The notes under the pieces: generated by a model | Databases searched by the model: none | The model's input: only the letters and a program-made list of their open reading frames with translations | What the model was told of the DNA's origin: nothing | Shown here: positions 1-8,199 of the stretch, piece after piece | Layout of the letters: every line of letters begins with the position of its first letter | How positions within the stretch are numbered: the stretch's first letter is position 1 | Made by a program: the position numbers and the translations under genes | Source of the DNA: Williamsia sp. 1138 | Lineage (GTDB): Bacteria; Actinomycetota; Actinomycetes; Mycobacteriales; Mycobacteriaceae | Length of the DNA stretch: 64,000 bases | Direction of reading: 5' to 3' | Assembly (NCBI RefSeq): GCF_002095435.2 | Contig: NZ_MJEJ02000052.1 | Coordinates: 124,001-188,000 of the forward strand

Positions 1-332
1 TAGAGGTTGTTGTAGGTGCGGCCGTTCTCCAGTTCGGCGTACGACTCGGTCTCGACGGCAACCCGCTCGCCTTCTGCGGTCCACGCCAACGGCTTGAGCG
101 CAATCGCACCGTTCTTGGACGTCGACGACAAGCTGCTGAGCATCTCGCCGAACTCCTGCTTGTTCTTCGATCCGGAGATGCCGTCGATGGTGCCTGCCAC
201 CCACCAGGTGGCGGTCGGCGAGAGGAAGCTCAGAATCTTGTCGACGTCACCGGCGGAGAAGACCTTCATGAACTCGGCGACGAGCTCCTTGTTCTTCTCC
301 TCGATGCTGACGGTGGTGGCGGTGGTGCTCAC
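1..332 (-). CDS. NTF2/SnoaL-like protein, 3' end outside window
   Basis: Small alpha+beta-barrel protein of the nuclear transport factor 2/SnoaL superfamily; about 110 residues are visible and the C-terminus lies beyond the left edge. The N-terminus reads VSTTATTVSIEEKNKELVAEF, then 'FSAGDVDKILSFLSP' and 'ATWWVAGTIDG', typical of NTF2-like ketosteroid-isomerase or limonene-epoxide-hydrolase folds. A GTG start is chosen because GAGGAG lies 7 nt upstream. It points the same way as the catabolic operon upstream (485-5937), 152 nt away, and could act on an intermediate of it; that link is inferred. Substrate unknown. Confidence 0.75.
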   Translation of the reverse strand, partial: MSTTATTVSIEEKNKELVAEFMKVFSAGDVDKILSFLSPTATWWVAGTIDGISGSKNKQEFGEMLSSLSSTSKNGAIALKPLAWTAEGERVAVETESYAELENGRTYNNL

Positions 333-484
333 TGGCAGACTCCTCGAATCTAGACTCGGCTACCGAATACGTTGTGTCCGGTGCGATTTGGGATAACTGT
401 TCGTTGCACCCTCACGTTAACGGCCCTGTGGTCCCGGTCACTATCGGTGATTTCCGTGCCATTGTGGGTTGCCACAACGCCCGG

Positions 485-1213
485 TTACTGGCCTCCGCTG
501 AACGAGTTCATCAGTCCGCCGTCCGCGGGCACGATCGCGCCATACATGTAGGTTGCGGCGGCCACATCGACGATCACCTGGGCCACTTCCTGCGCTGTTC
601 CGGTGCGCCCGGCCGGGATCGACCGGACGATCTTGGCGCGGGCCCGTTCGCTCAACCCCGACGTCATGTCGGTATCCACAAAACCGGGAATGACCAGGTT
701 GACCCGGATGTTTTTCGGGGCGAGTTCAGCGGCGAGGACCTGGGTCAGTCCGCTGAGGCCTGCCTTGGCCGATCCGTACGCAACGTCACCCGGAAACCCG
801 CGAAAACCGACGACGGCTCCGACGTTCACGATCGACCCGCCGCCGCCGAGAAGGGGCAGGGTGGCCCGGCACATCTCGAACGCTGCGGTGAGGTTGGTGC
901 CCAGCACCAAGTCCCAGGAGTCGCGGCTCAGATCTTCGACGCGACCCCCGCGGTGGACGCCGGCCCCGTTGACGAGAACGTCGCAGGTGCCGAACTCCTC
1001 GGTGATGGTTGCCATCGCGCGATCGATCGAATCCCGGTCGGTGATATCGGTCTTCAACTCGAGGACCTGGTCAGGGAAGGAATAGGGGTTGGACGACACG
1101 CCGCGGGCCAGCGACGCCACCCGATCGCCGTTTGCGGTGGCCCGTTCGACCACCGCCCGGCCGATGCCGCGCGATCCGCCCGTGACGATCCACGTTTTCG
1201 GGGAGGTGCTCAT
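485..1213 (-). CDS. SDR family oxidoreductase (FabG-like)
   Basis: Predicted NAD(P)-dependent dehydrogenase/reductase of the classical short-chain family, 242 aa. The Rossmann motif TGGSRGIG is at residues 11-18, NGAG at 82-85, and the active-site Tyr/Lys pair is in YGSAK (146-150). The usual catalytic Ser, 13 residues before the Tyr, appears to be Ala133 ('NVGAVVG' where FabG has 'ISSVVG'), so activity may be altered. Its ATG overlaps the stop of the upstream hydrolase gene by 4 bp, so the two are translationally coupled; it is the last gene of the five-gene operon running 5937 to 485. Substrate unknown. Confidence 0.88.
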   Translation of the reverse strand: MSTSPKTWIVTGGSRGIGRAVVERATANGDRVASLARGVSSNPYSFPDQVLELKTDITDRDSIDRAMATITEEFGTCDVLVNGAGVHRGGRVEDLSRDSWDLVLGTNLTAAFEMCRATLPLLGGGGSIVNVGAVVGFRGFPGDVAYGSAKAGLSGLTQVLAAELAPKNIRVNLVIPGFVDTDMTSGLSERARAKIVRSIPAGRTGTAQEVAQVIVDVAAATYMYGAIVPADGGLMNSFSGGQ

Positions 1214-2010
1214 GCGGACAGGAATCCTGTCAGCTCGGCGAGGTACTTGTCTCTGTGCTCGAGGAACGGCGCGTGGCCGCAGTCGGCGAACTCGACGACT
1301 CTGGCATTCGCGTTCAGTGACGGGATCGCCTCGGCATTGGAGAAGGGCACAAATCCGTCTTCGCGACCGTGCAGCACCAGGATCGGGATATCGAGGGAGG
1401 TCAGGGGCTTGCGCAGGTCGATGGTGGCGAGGTCACGAAGCGAATCGTCGCCGCGGGGTCCCATCTCCATGAACATGCCCCAGATCCAGTTCAGGGTGTC
1501 GTCACTCGGTGCGGTGGCACACACGGCGCCGGCAACGGCCCGAAAGGTGTCGGCGCGGTTGCCTGCGGCACCGGCCAGGACGCCTTCGACGTCCTCGACT
1601 GTGCTGCCGTGCGGCCAGTCGTCTGTTCGGGTGTATCGGGGCGAAGCGCCGCCGGTGAGGACGAGTCCGCCTGCCTTCTCGCCCAACGCGGCCACTGCCT
1701 CGGTGGCAACACCGCCACCGAGCGACCAGCCGTTGATGACCGGGTTGTCCAGGTTCAGATGTTCCGCGAGCTTGGCCACATCCGCGCCGAGGGTGGCGAT
1801 GGAGACGTCGTCGAAGTCCTTGTCCGAGCGGCCACAAGCGCGCAGATCCACGAGCACGACCTCGTGGCCCGCGGCGCGGAGCGCGGGCGCGGTGGTGTCC
1901 CAGCACCGGGTGTTCGCGCCCCACCCGTGTACCAGCATGATGGGCCTGCCCTCACCGGCGTGGTGTTCGAAGTAGATCCGCTTGTCATTCTCTACCGCGA
2001 GATAACCCAT
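1210..2010 (-). CDS. alpha/beta hydrolase
   Basis: Soluble alpha/beta-hydrolase, 266 aa. The nucleophile elbow GWSLGGG puts the catalytic Ser at residue 96. The oxyanion region is LVHGWG (27-31), the acid is probably the Asp in 'LHGREDGFVPF' and the His is in 'CGHAPFLEH'. The ATG at 2010 has a strong AAGGAG site 6-7 nt upstream; longer readings in frame have no better start and run into the neighbouring gene. The gene overlaps the LLM gene upstream by 19 bp and the SDR downstream by 4 bp. In such operons it would hydrolyse an ester, lactone or ring-fission product; that role is inferred. Confidence 0.88.
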   Translation of the reverse strand: MGYLAVENDKRIYFEHHAGEGRPIMLVHGWGANTRCWDTTAPALRAAGHEVVLVDLRACGRSDKDFDDVSIATLGADVAKLAEHLNLDNPVINGWSLGGGVATEAVAALGEKAGGLVLTGGASPRYTRTDDWPHGSTVEDVEGVLAGAAGNRADTFRAVAGAVCATAPSDDTLNWIWGMFMEMGPRGDDSLRDLATIDLRKPLTSLDIPILVLHGREDGFVPFSNAEAIPSLNANARVVEFADCGHAPFLEHRDKYLAELTGFLSA

Positions 2011-3194
2011 GAGACTTCTCCTTCTTCTTGATGTTCCGACTCGGCGTCCGTGATGTCGAGATGTAGATGTGTGCTGGTCCAGTCGGCGTCGTCCTCGTCG
2101 CGCAGGGCGCGTGGGACCAGCGGGGGCAGGTCGCGAAAATGTGGGATCACCTTGTCGGCGAAGATCTTCATCGACTCGACGACGTGGTCGTGGTTCATGT
2201 CGCCGAACCGCATCCAGCAGATCAAGTGCTGCAACCCTGTTTCCTCGCGCAGGATCTCGATCTCGCGGATCAGTCCGTCGGCGTCGCCGACATAGACCAC
2301 GCCGCCTTCGCGCAAACCGCTGACCGTCATCCCGCCCGCCTCGCCCGCGGCCGCAGCCAGGTCCGCGTACCGCTCGTAGGTCTCCGGTGTCTCCGGGCCG
2401 TGCGGTGCATTGCTCATTGCGGAGTGGAAGTACCACTCGAGCGACTCCCGAGCGTTGTCGATGGCTTGCTCGACGGTGTCCGCCAGGTGGATCTGCCAGT
2501 TCATCGGGAAATCCATCGACAGCGGGCTGACGCCACGCTGCATCAGCGAGCGTTTGGCCTTGATGACAAAGCTGTTGAGCTCCGGCAACGTCATCAGCGT
2601 CGGGGTGATCAGCATGTTGTGCTCGTAGTCGGCGACCAAGTCAAACGATTCGGGGCTGATCGACGCCACATAGATCGGCGGTGTCGGGCGCTGCACCGGG
2701 GTGGGGCGGCAATCGGCGTCGAACACCTGAAAGTGCTTGCCGACGAACGTGTACGGCTCGCCGACGGGTTTCGTCCACAGGCCGGTGATGATCTGCAGAG
2801 CCTCGGCGAACACCTCACGGCTCACGGGCTGTTTGTCGGCGGCGCCCATCGACGCGAACTCATGAGGCTGATAGCCGCGGCCGACCCCGAAGTCGAGGCG
2901 GCCGTCGGAGAGCACGTCTACCATCGCGTAGTCTTCGGCCACCCGAACCGGCCAGTTGAAGGTCAGGTTGCTGACCGCGATGCCGATCCGCATGCGCTCG
3001 GTGCGAGCGGCAATGGCGGCCGCGGCGACTTGCGGCGACGGCATGGAGCCGTAGTCGCTGCCGTGGTGCTCGGCGAGCCAGACCTCGTCGAATCCGAGGT
3101 CTTCGGCAATGGTGACCTGCGTGAGCATCTCGTCGTAGGCACGGCGGAAGTCCTGGTCAGGACATTCCAACACGTAGAACACGCCGAACTTCAC
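1992..3194 (-). CDS. LLM class flavin-dependent oxidoreductase
   Basis: Bacterial-luciferase-like TIM-barrel enzyme using FMN or F420, 400 aa, slightly long for the family. Visible family features are 'GFDEVWLAEHH' near residue 35, 'RTERMRIGIAVS' near 65, 'DVLSDGRLDFGVGRGYQ' near 92-108 and 'TPPIYVAS' near 170. The start is GTG with GGAG upstream. It lies between the acyl-CoA ligase and the hydrolase, overlapping the latter by 19 bp. The operon carries a second LLM enzyme (4906-5937), suggesting two successive or paired oxidations. The cofactor cannot be told from the sequence alone. Confidence 0.88.
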   Translation of the reverse strand: MKFGVFYVLECPDQDFRRAYDEMLTQVTIAEDLGFDEVWLAEHHGSDYGSMPSPQVAAAAIAARTERMRIGIAVSNLTFNWPVRVAEDYAMVDVLSDGRLDFGVGRGYQPHEFASMGAADKQPVSREVFAEALQIITGLWTKPVGEPYTFVGKHFQVFDADCRPTPVQRPTPPIYVASISPESFDLVADYEHNMLITPTLMTLPELNSFVIKAKRSLMQRGVSPLSMDFPMNWQIHLADTVEQAIDNARESLEWYFHSAMSNAPHGPETPETYERYADLAAAAGEAGGMTVSGLREGGVVYVGDADGLIREIEILREETGLQHLICWMRFGDMNHDHVVESMKIFADKVIPHFRDLPPLVPRALRDEDDADWTSTHLHLDITDAESEHQEEGEVSWVISR

Positions 3195-3253
3195 GTCTGA
3201 TCTCCAATCACCGGGACGGATGGCGTCACGCCGTGAGCCCTGTGTGAGAAACG

Positions 3254-4909
3254 TTACGAACTACCACCGCCGGACGGAACAGCGTCGGCGGTAGCGGTTG
3301 TGGGATCCCACAAATCGACCTGCTCCGACGCCGAGCTTCGCAACGACTTTTTGTCGACCTTCCCGACGCTGGTGCGTGGCAGCGCGTCGGTGGGCACGAT
3401 CTGCTCGGGCAGCCACCATCTGGGAACGCGTTCGGCGAGTTCGTCGAGCACGCTGTGCGCCGACGGGTTCTTGCCGTGGTGGAAGACCACGAAGGCAACG
3501 GGCCGTTCCTGCCACCGCGGGTGCTTCACCGCGATGACGGCGGCGTCGGCGACGGCCGGGTTCTGCAGCAGTGCCTGCTCGAGCGCCACCGAGCTGATCC
3601 ACTCTCCACCGCTCTTGATGAGATCCTTCGCGCGGTCCACGATCTCGAGGAAGCCCTGTTCGTCGATGATGCCGATGTCGCCGGTGCGCAGCCAGCCGTC
3701 GACGAACTTGTCTGGGTGTGATTCGTTGTAATACGTCGTCGCGACCCACGGGCCACGCATCAGCACCTCGCCCTGGTACTTACCGTCCCGCGGCACCTCG
3801 GTACCGTCGGCGTCGACGAGCTTCCAGTGCAACCCCGGTAGCAACCGGCCCTGCTTGCGGACGTAGTCGTGCCGGAGTGAGGGATCGGTGTCCGCGGCGG
3901 CCGGAGGTCGGGAAAAGGTTGCCATGGGGGAGATCTCGGTCATGCCCCACCCTTGGAACACCCGAACGCCGAGCTTGTCCTCGAGGTCGGCGATCAACCT
4001 GACCGATGGCGTCGACCCACCGAGGACGAGAGCGCGGAGGCTGCTGAGATCGGTGCCCGTGGCGACCGAGTGATCGAGGAGGTCCACGGCGACCGTCGGG
4101 ACCATGCCGGTGTAGGTCACGGATTCATCCGCGATGATCGTGGCGATCTGGGACGGAGTCGGGTGGGGTCCGGGCAGGATCTGTTCTGCCCCGGACATCA
4201 ACGCCGCGAACGGGATTCCCCAGGCGTTGGCGTGGAACATCGGTACCACGTGGCACACCCGATCGCGTTCGCTGATCGCGTGACCGTCGGCAAGGCACGC
4301 GGCGAACGTGTGCAGGTACAGCGCGCGATGGGTGTACCCGACGCCTTTGGGGTCGCCGGTGGTCCCGGAGGTGTAGCAGAGCGCCGCGAGGTCGTTTTCG
4401 TCACGTGGTGGGATCTCGATCAGCGGAGTCGCGTTCTGGAGCAGCGCCTCGTAGTCCAGAAGCCCTGAATCCGAATCGGTTTCGTCGGTGAGCACGACGG
4501 TCATATCCGGTCGACGCGACCGGGCGACGTCCAGCAGCGGCAGCAGGGAGGCGTCGGCCACGATCATCGTGTCCTCGGCGTGGTCGACGATGTAGGCGAT
4601 CTCGTCGGGTTCCAGGCGCAGGTTCACGGTGTGCAGTACGGCGCCCGCCAGCGGTATCGCCATGTACAACTCGAGGTGGCGATGGTGATTCCACGCAAGC
4701 GTCGCGACCCGGTCGCCGGGTTTGATGCCGAGTTCGACGAGCGCTCCCGCCAGCCGGATCACGCGGTCGACGTACGTCGCGTAGTCGTAACGGTGCACCT
4801 CGACGCCCTCGTCGTAGGAGATGATCTCCTTGTGACCGAACATGTCCCGGGCGCGAAACAGGAAGTCGGTGATCAGCAGTTGACCGCCGCTCGGAGAGAG
4901 CTGGTTCAC
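3254..4909 (-). CDS. AMP-dependent acyl-CoA synthetase
   Basis: ANL-superfamily ligase, 551 aa: activates a carboxylic acid to acyl-AMP, then acyl-CoA. The P-loop-like motif 'YTSGTTGDPKG' is near residue 180, 'GWGMTEISP' near 320, 'GWLRTGDIG' near 415, the hinge/A8 region 'AKDLIKSGGEWIS' near 437, and the C-terminal catalytic Lys in 'LPRTSVGKVDKKS'. All motifs look intact. The GTG start overlaps the stop of the LLM gene upstream (GTGA), so the genes are coupled. It probably activates the acid produced or consumed by this operon; substrate unknown. Confidence 0.92.
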   Translation of the reverse strand: MNQLSPSGGQLLITDFLFRARDMFGHKEIISYDEGVEVHRYDYATYVDRVIRLAGALVELGIKPGDRVATLAWNHHRHLELYMAIPLAGAVLHTVNLRLEPDEIAYIVDHAEDTMIVADASLLPLLDVARSRRPDMTVVLTDETDSDSGLLDYEALLQNATPLIEIPPRDENDLAALCYTSGTTGDPKGVGYTHRALYLHTFAACLADGHAISERDRVCHVVPMFHANAWGIPFAALMSGAEQILPGPHPTPSQIATIIADESVTYTGMVPTVAVDLLDHSVATGTDLSSLRALVLGGSTPSVRLIADLEDKLGVRVFQGWGMTEISPMATFSRPPAAADTDPSLRHDYVRKQGRLLPGLHWKLVDADGTEVPRDGKYQGEVLMRGPWVATTYYNESHPDKFVDGWLRTGDIGIIDEQGFLEIVDRAKDLIKSGGEWISSVALEQALLQNPAVADAAVIAVKHPRWQERPVAFVVFHHGKNPSAHSVLDELAERVPRWWLPEQIVPTDALPRTSVGKVDKKSLRSSASEQVDLWDPTTATADAVPSGGGSS

Positions 4910-5937
4910 GCAGGCACCTCTGCTTTCGCGGCCAGGCGGGCACGGACCGCGGGCACGACGCGCGATGCCAGCAACTCGATGCGGGCGCTGCCGCTGTCCA
5001 CAGACTCTCCTGGTAGTTGCGCCCAGAAATGCACGTCTTTGATCTGCGGCGTCGCGCGCAGCATCGTCGTGAGGGAGTCGATCGCGGTGCCGGGGTCGTA
5101 CAAGGTGAACGAACCGGCCTCCAGGAGTTGCGCGGGGTCGGTGAACTGGGGGATCGATCCGACCGGACCGAACGCGCCCATGCCGATGTACATGTTGATC
5201 TGGTACATCGCGTACTCGCCGATCCGCGCCCACTCGCGCTCCGGGTCGTCGGCGACGATGGCCCACTGCCCGGCGTAGATCTTTCCGTCCGCACGCGATT
5301 TCCCGACCTTCTCGAGGGCGTCCAGGTACACCGCGTGGTGGTGGTTCTGAGTGCTCAGGAATCCGTCGCCGATGCGGGCGGCGCGTTCGATGGCGACGTC
5401 CGCCATGGCTCCGACAAGGAGGTCCGGCGTCGACTCGGGGACGGGCGTCACCGGCAGGCCCGGCTTGCTGAAGCGTTTGCCGGTGAACTCCTCGGGCGAC
5501 CCCGACCACGATCGACGGATGATCTCGGCGCCTTCCTCGAGCAGGCTGGGGCGGTTGATCAGGTTGCGGTCGAAGGCCTCGAACTCTGGAGCCCAGTAGC
5601 CCTGGCCGATGCCGAGCGAGAACCGGCCGCCGGTGAGCAGCGACAGCGTCGCGGCGTCCTCGGCCAGGCGGATCGGGTTGTGCAATGGCGAGACGACGAG
5701 GTTGGTGCCGATCCGCAGGGTGTTGGTGCGTTCACCGATCGCGCCGGCGAGAACGAACGGCGACGGGGTGTATCCGTCGTCCATGAAGTGGTGTTCGGTG
5801 AGCCAGACCGAATCGATGCCCATCGATTCCGCCCAGCTGATCTGGTCCATCGTCTGCTGATAGAAGCTCGCAAATCCTCGATCCGCCCCGGCGGGATTGC
5901 GGAAGTCGTACCAGAGTCCGAAACTGCAGTCGCTCAC
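4906..5937 (-). CDS. LLM class flavin-dependent oxidoreductase
   Basis: Second luciferase-like TIM-barrel oxidoreductase of the operon, 343 aa. 'SMGIDSVWLTEHHFMDD' lies near residue 40, 'RTNTLRIGTNLVVSPLHNP' near 70 and 'LLTGGRFSLGIGQGY' near 100, all family hallmarks. The GTG start follows GAGGAG at about 7 nt, the strongest ribosome site of the cluster, so this is probably the first gene of the operon 5937 to 485. Only about 30% similar by eye to the LLM protein at 1992-3194, so it is not a recent duplicate. Substrate and flavin cofactor unknown. Confidence 0.88.
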   Translation of the reverse strand: MSDCSFGLWYDFRNPAGADRGFASFYQQTMDQISWAESMGIDSVWLTEHHFMDDGYTPSPFVLAGAIGERTNTLRIGTNLVVSPLHNPIRLAEDAATLSLLTGGRFSLGIGQGYWAPEFEAFDRNLINRPSLLEEGAEIIRRSWSGSPEEFTGKRFSKPGLPVTPVPESTPDLLVGAMADVAIERAARIGDGFLSTQNHHHAVYLDALEKVGKSRADGKIYAGQWAIVADDPEREWARIGEYAMYQINMYIGMGAFGPVGSIPQFTDPAQLLEAGSFTLYDPGTAIDSLTTMLRATPQIKDVHFWAQLPGESVDSGSARIELLASRVVPAVRARLAAKAEVPA

Positions 5938-6054
5938 GTCGTCGTCTCCTCAGCAGCGGTGAATGTGTCCGCTTCCAGGAGACCTGCTGTGGTGCCGATC
6001 ACAAAGGGGTCCTCGGCGGGGGAGTTGTCGGGTTCCACAAGCACGGCTCTGCGC

Positions 6055-7410
6055 TCAGCGACGTGAGCGATCAATCCTCTCGCGGCCGCCGGTGATGTCG
6101 GCGCCGTCCGCGGCCTCCCGGCCCGCGGCCCAGCCGTGTGGGTTGGAGACCGACTGCGATGTCGAGGACATCGTCGGGAACTGTTCGGCGAAGGCTGCGT
6201 TCACGGCCTCATCCCGTTCGGTCATGATCGGCACCAGCGCGGAGCCGTAGGTGACCGTCGCCTCTGCTGCCGCGCGTTCGCGGGCCTCGGTGAGGCGTTC
6301 GCCGATCCGGGATGCATACGCCAGCAGGAATGATCGGCGGAAGCTCGGCGAGCGGCTGGCGCGGTCGCGGCCCGCTTCGGCCAGTGCGTGCGCGCTCTGC
6401 ACCAGCAGCGACGTGAAGAGTAGTTCGACGAGATCCAGGTCCACGGGCATCCCCACCACACTGACCAGGCCGTAGTGCTTGAACCAGATCACCTTGGCGG
6501 CGTTGGCGTCCGACACCGCCTGCACGAGTGACACCTTGGCCTCGGGATACGGGTTGTCGATGAGGAATCGTCGGGTCTCCACCTCGTCGGACAGTGAGAT
6601 GTGGCGCTTGGCTTCGAGCACCGCGCTGTCTATGGCATACCGCGTCATCAGGTCTTGAGCCTTGGCGGACAACGCCTCTGCTTCGGCGGCGTACGTGGTG
6701 GCCTCGGCTTTGGCCAGCAGGTTGCGGATGGTGTTGAGGACCTTGGTGTCTTTTCGGGGCGCCGATGTGCGCACGATGGGGACGTCCCACTCGGAGGGGA
6801 TGGCCATCAGCGGGGTCATCGACTGGAGGTACCGGATGCCCCCGATCACTGTGAGAAGAAGAGTCCAGAACGCGGTCGGGTCGGTGGTCGGTCGAGTCCG
6901 CAAGGTGTCCACCACCGACGAGATCGATCGTTCGCCATCGTCGACTCCGAGCTCATCGAGCTGTCGAAGCCAGTCGCCGGGAGCTTTCGCTCGGGCTGAT
7001 GTTCGCCTCGAGTGGGATCGCAGCGTTTCGAACGCCAGATACATCCCGAGCTTGTCCAGGTCGCGCGCTAGGGCGTGGAGGAACTCGCTCGGTTGCCAGC
7101 CGTTCAGGAACGCTTCGTCGACGGCCCAGTCGAGAACGCGAGCTGCATCGCGTCGGACCAGGACTGCGTGGCCTTTCTGCTCCAGGATCAGCACTTCGCG
7201 GATGACGTCGGTCAGCGCGTCCTGATCGTGGCTCGGCCCGACGGCGTACACCGAGCCGTCTCTGATCAGCTCGGAGATGTTGACGTTTTCGTCCTGCGCG
7301 CCTCGGTGGGCCTGATGCGTTTCCTGACCCTCGGGGCGGTGCCCGCCGGATGTTCGCTTCTGTTGCTTCTTCTTTTTCGCTGCGCGGCGCTGCTGGCTGC
7401 TACGGCTCAC
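6055..7410 (-). CDS. DUF2786 domain protein (paralogue 1)
   Basis: Protein of unknown function, 451 aa. A basic N-terminus (MSRSSQQRRAAKKKKQQKR) is followed by a helical region and, near residues 225-265, the DUF2786 core 'KVLNTIRNLLAKAEATTYA' and 'EAEALSAKAQDLMTRYAI'. The C-terminal half ('LLFTSLLVQSAHALAEA', 'RRSFLLAYASRIGERL') is shared with the protein at 11294-12595, to which it is clearly homologous along its length. GTG start with GAGGT upstream. A nucleic-acid role is sometimes suggested for the family because of the basic tail; nothing here proves it. Confidence 0.85.
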   Translation of the reverse strand: MSRSSQQRRAAKKKKQQKRTSGGHRPEGQETHQAHRGAQDENVNISELIRDGSVYAVGPSHDQDALTDVIREVLILEQKGHAVLVRRDAARVLDWAVDEAFLNGWQPSEFLHALARDLDKLGMYLAFETLRSHSRRTSARAKAPGDWLRQLDELGVDDGERSISSVVDTLRTRPTTDPTAFWTLLLTVIGGIRYLQSMTPLMAIPSEWDVPIVRTSAPRKDTKVLNTIRNLLAKAEATTYAAEAEALSAKAQDLMTRYAIDSAVLEAKRHISLSDEVETRRFLIDNPYPEAKVSLVQAVSDANAAKVIWFKHYGLVSVVGMPVDLDLVELLFTSLLVQSAHALAEAGRDRASRSPSFRRSFLLAYASRIGERLTEARERAAAEATVTYGSALVPIMTERDEAVNAAFAEQFPTMSSTSQSVSNPHGWAAGREAADGADITGGRERIDRSRR

Positions 7411-7447
7411 TGGTACCTCGATGCCCGTGGAACCTGATGTGCTTCGG

Positions 7448-7864
7448 TCACGATGCCACCGATACCCAGCGATGCCTGATATCCATCACTTGCGAGATCA
7501 ATTCGAAGTCATGGTCGTGGTGAACGACAACCAGGCCGTGTTGGCGAGCCAGGACCGCAGTCAGGAGGTCGATCACGCCTACCGCGCGGTGTCGTCCCTG
7601 GCCGGCAAGAACTCGCTGTACGTCGAAGGCGGATTTCCAGTGCTCGTCGTCTGCGGCGAGATACTCGTAGGAGAGACGACGGTTGTCCCGAACCCGTTCG
7701 TATTCGTCGGGTGTCCTGGCTGAGTACAACGCCTCGGCGTCAAGACCCGCCCACGTCGCCGCCTGGCCGCTCTCGATCAACGGGGCCACTTGTGATGCGA
7801 CCTGTGGACTCCGCATGCGCGCGGCTGCGCTGGTGTCGATCATGTACCTGGCGACTACCGCCAT
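7448..7864 (-). CDS. vapC: VapC-type PIN-domain ribonuclease toxin
   Basis: PIN-domain toxin of a type II toxin-antitoxin pair, 138 aa; the family cleaves RNA with Mg2+ bound by conserved acidic residues. Asp in 'YMIDTSAA' (residue 10), Glu in 'LDAEALYSA', Asp in 'GVIDLLTA' and Asp in 'HHDHDFELI' fit the PIN active site. The ATG at 7864 lies inside the 3' end of the antitoxin gene (10-bp overlap), the normal vapBC coupling, so I prefer it to a longer reading starting near 7921. The RNA target is unknown. Confidence 0.85.
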   Translation of the reverse strand: MAVVARYMIDTSAAARMRSPQVASQVAPLIESGQAATWAGLDAEALYSARTPDEYERVRDNRRLSYEYLAADDEHWKSAFDVQRVLAGQGRHRAVGVIDLLTAVLARQHGLVVVHHDHDFELISQVMDIRHRWVSVAS

Positions 7865-8061
7865 ACCTGATCCCGGATGTCCTTGTTTGCCATCGGTTCC
7901 ATCCCGCCATCTGACAGCCATTCGATCTCCCGCGCACGCGCAGACGTTGCGGCCGCATGACGCAATGCGGCGCGGACCGTATCGGAGACGCCGTTGGTCC
8001 CCAACTCGAGTTGGGCAGCCGCCAGCAGGTCGTCATCGAGCTCGATCAGACGTTTGGTCAT
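7855..8061 (-). CDS. vapB: VapB-type antitoxin
   Basis: 68-aa antitoxin encoded just upstream of and overlapping vapC. The N-terminus 'MTKRLIELDDDLLAAAQLELG' followed by 'VSDTVRAALRHAAA' is the ribbon-helix-helix DNA-binding pattern of VapB (DUF2191-like). The C-terminal tail 'EIEWLSDGGMEPMANKDIRDQVWR' would wrap the toxin. ATG at 8061 with GGAG close upstream. VapB proteins repress their own promoter; the AT-rich repeats at 8074-8103 are a candidate operator. Confidence 0.85.
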   Translation of the reverse strand: MTKRLIELDDDLLAAAQLELGTNGVSDTVRAALRHAAATSARAREIEWLSDGGMEPMANKDIRDQVWR

Positions 8062-8073
8062 GGGACTCCATGC

Positions 8074-8103
8074 GTATATGGGACGAGTCAATGCAGTATA
8101 TAT
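8074..8103. promoter_or_regulatory. candidate VapB operator
   Basis: GTATAT (8074-8079) and GTATATAT (8096-8103) start 22 bp apart in the otherwise GC-rich divergent region between vapB and the permease gene. Self-complementary AT-rich boxes spaced about two helical turns are common in RHH-repressor operators. This is pattern only. Confidence 0.35.
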
Positions 8104-8199
8104 CGGGTTCGCCGGACCTCGATGAACATGAGCATCGGACGGATTCGACGTCGGCTGGGTTTCCGGACGTTCGAACCACGATGCTTCAGACTGATCCCC

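Noticed and set aside
333-484. Possible extra small gene between the NTF2-like gene and the SDR
   Set aside because: No reading frame with start, ribosome site and sensible codon use on either strand; treated as the promoter/leader of the NTF2-like gene.
374-1975. Long open frame on the plus strand opposite the SDR and hydrolase
   Set aside because: Protein is Arg/Pro/His-rich without domains and mirrors two well-formed minus-strand genes with clear motifs and ribosome sites; typical antisense frame in high-GC DNA.
2067-3200. Plus-strand frame opposite the first LLM gene
   Set aside because: Composition and lack of motifs mark it as a shadow of the LLM oxidoreductase.
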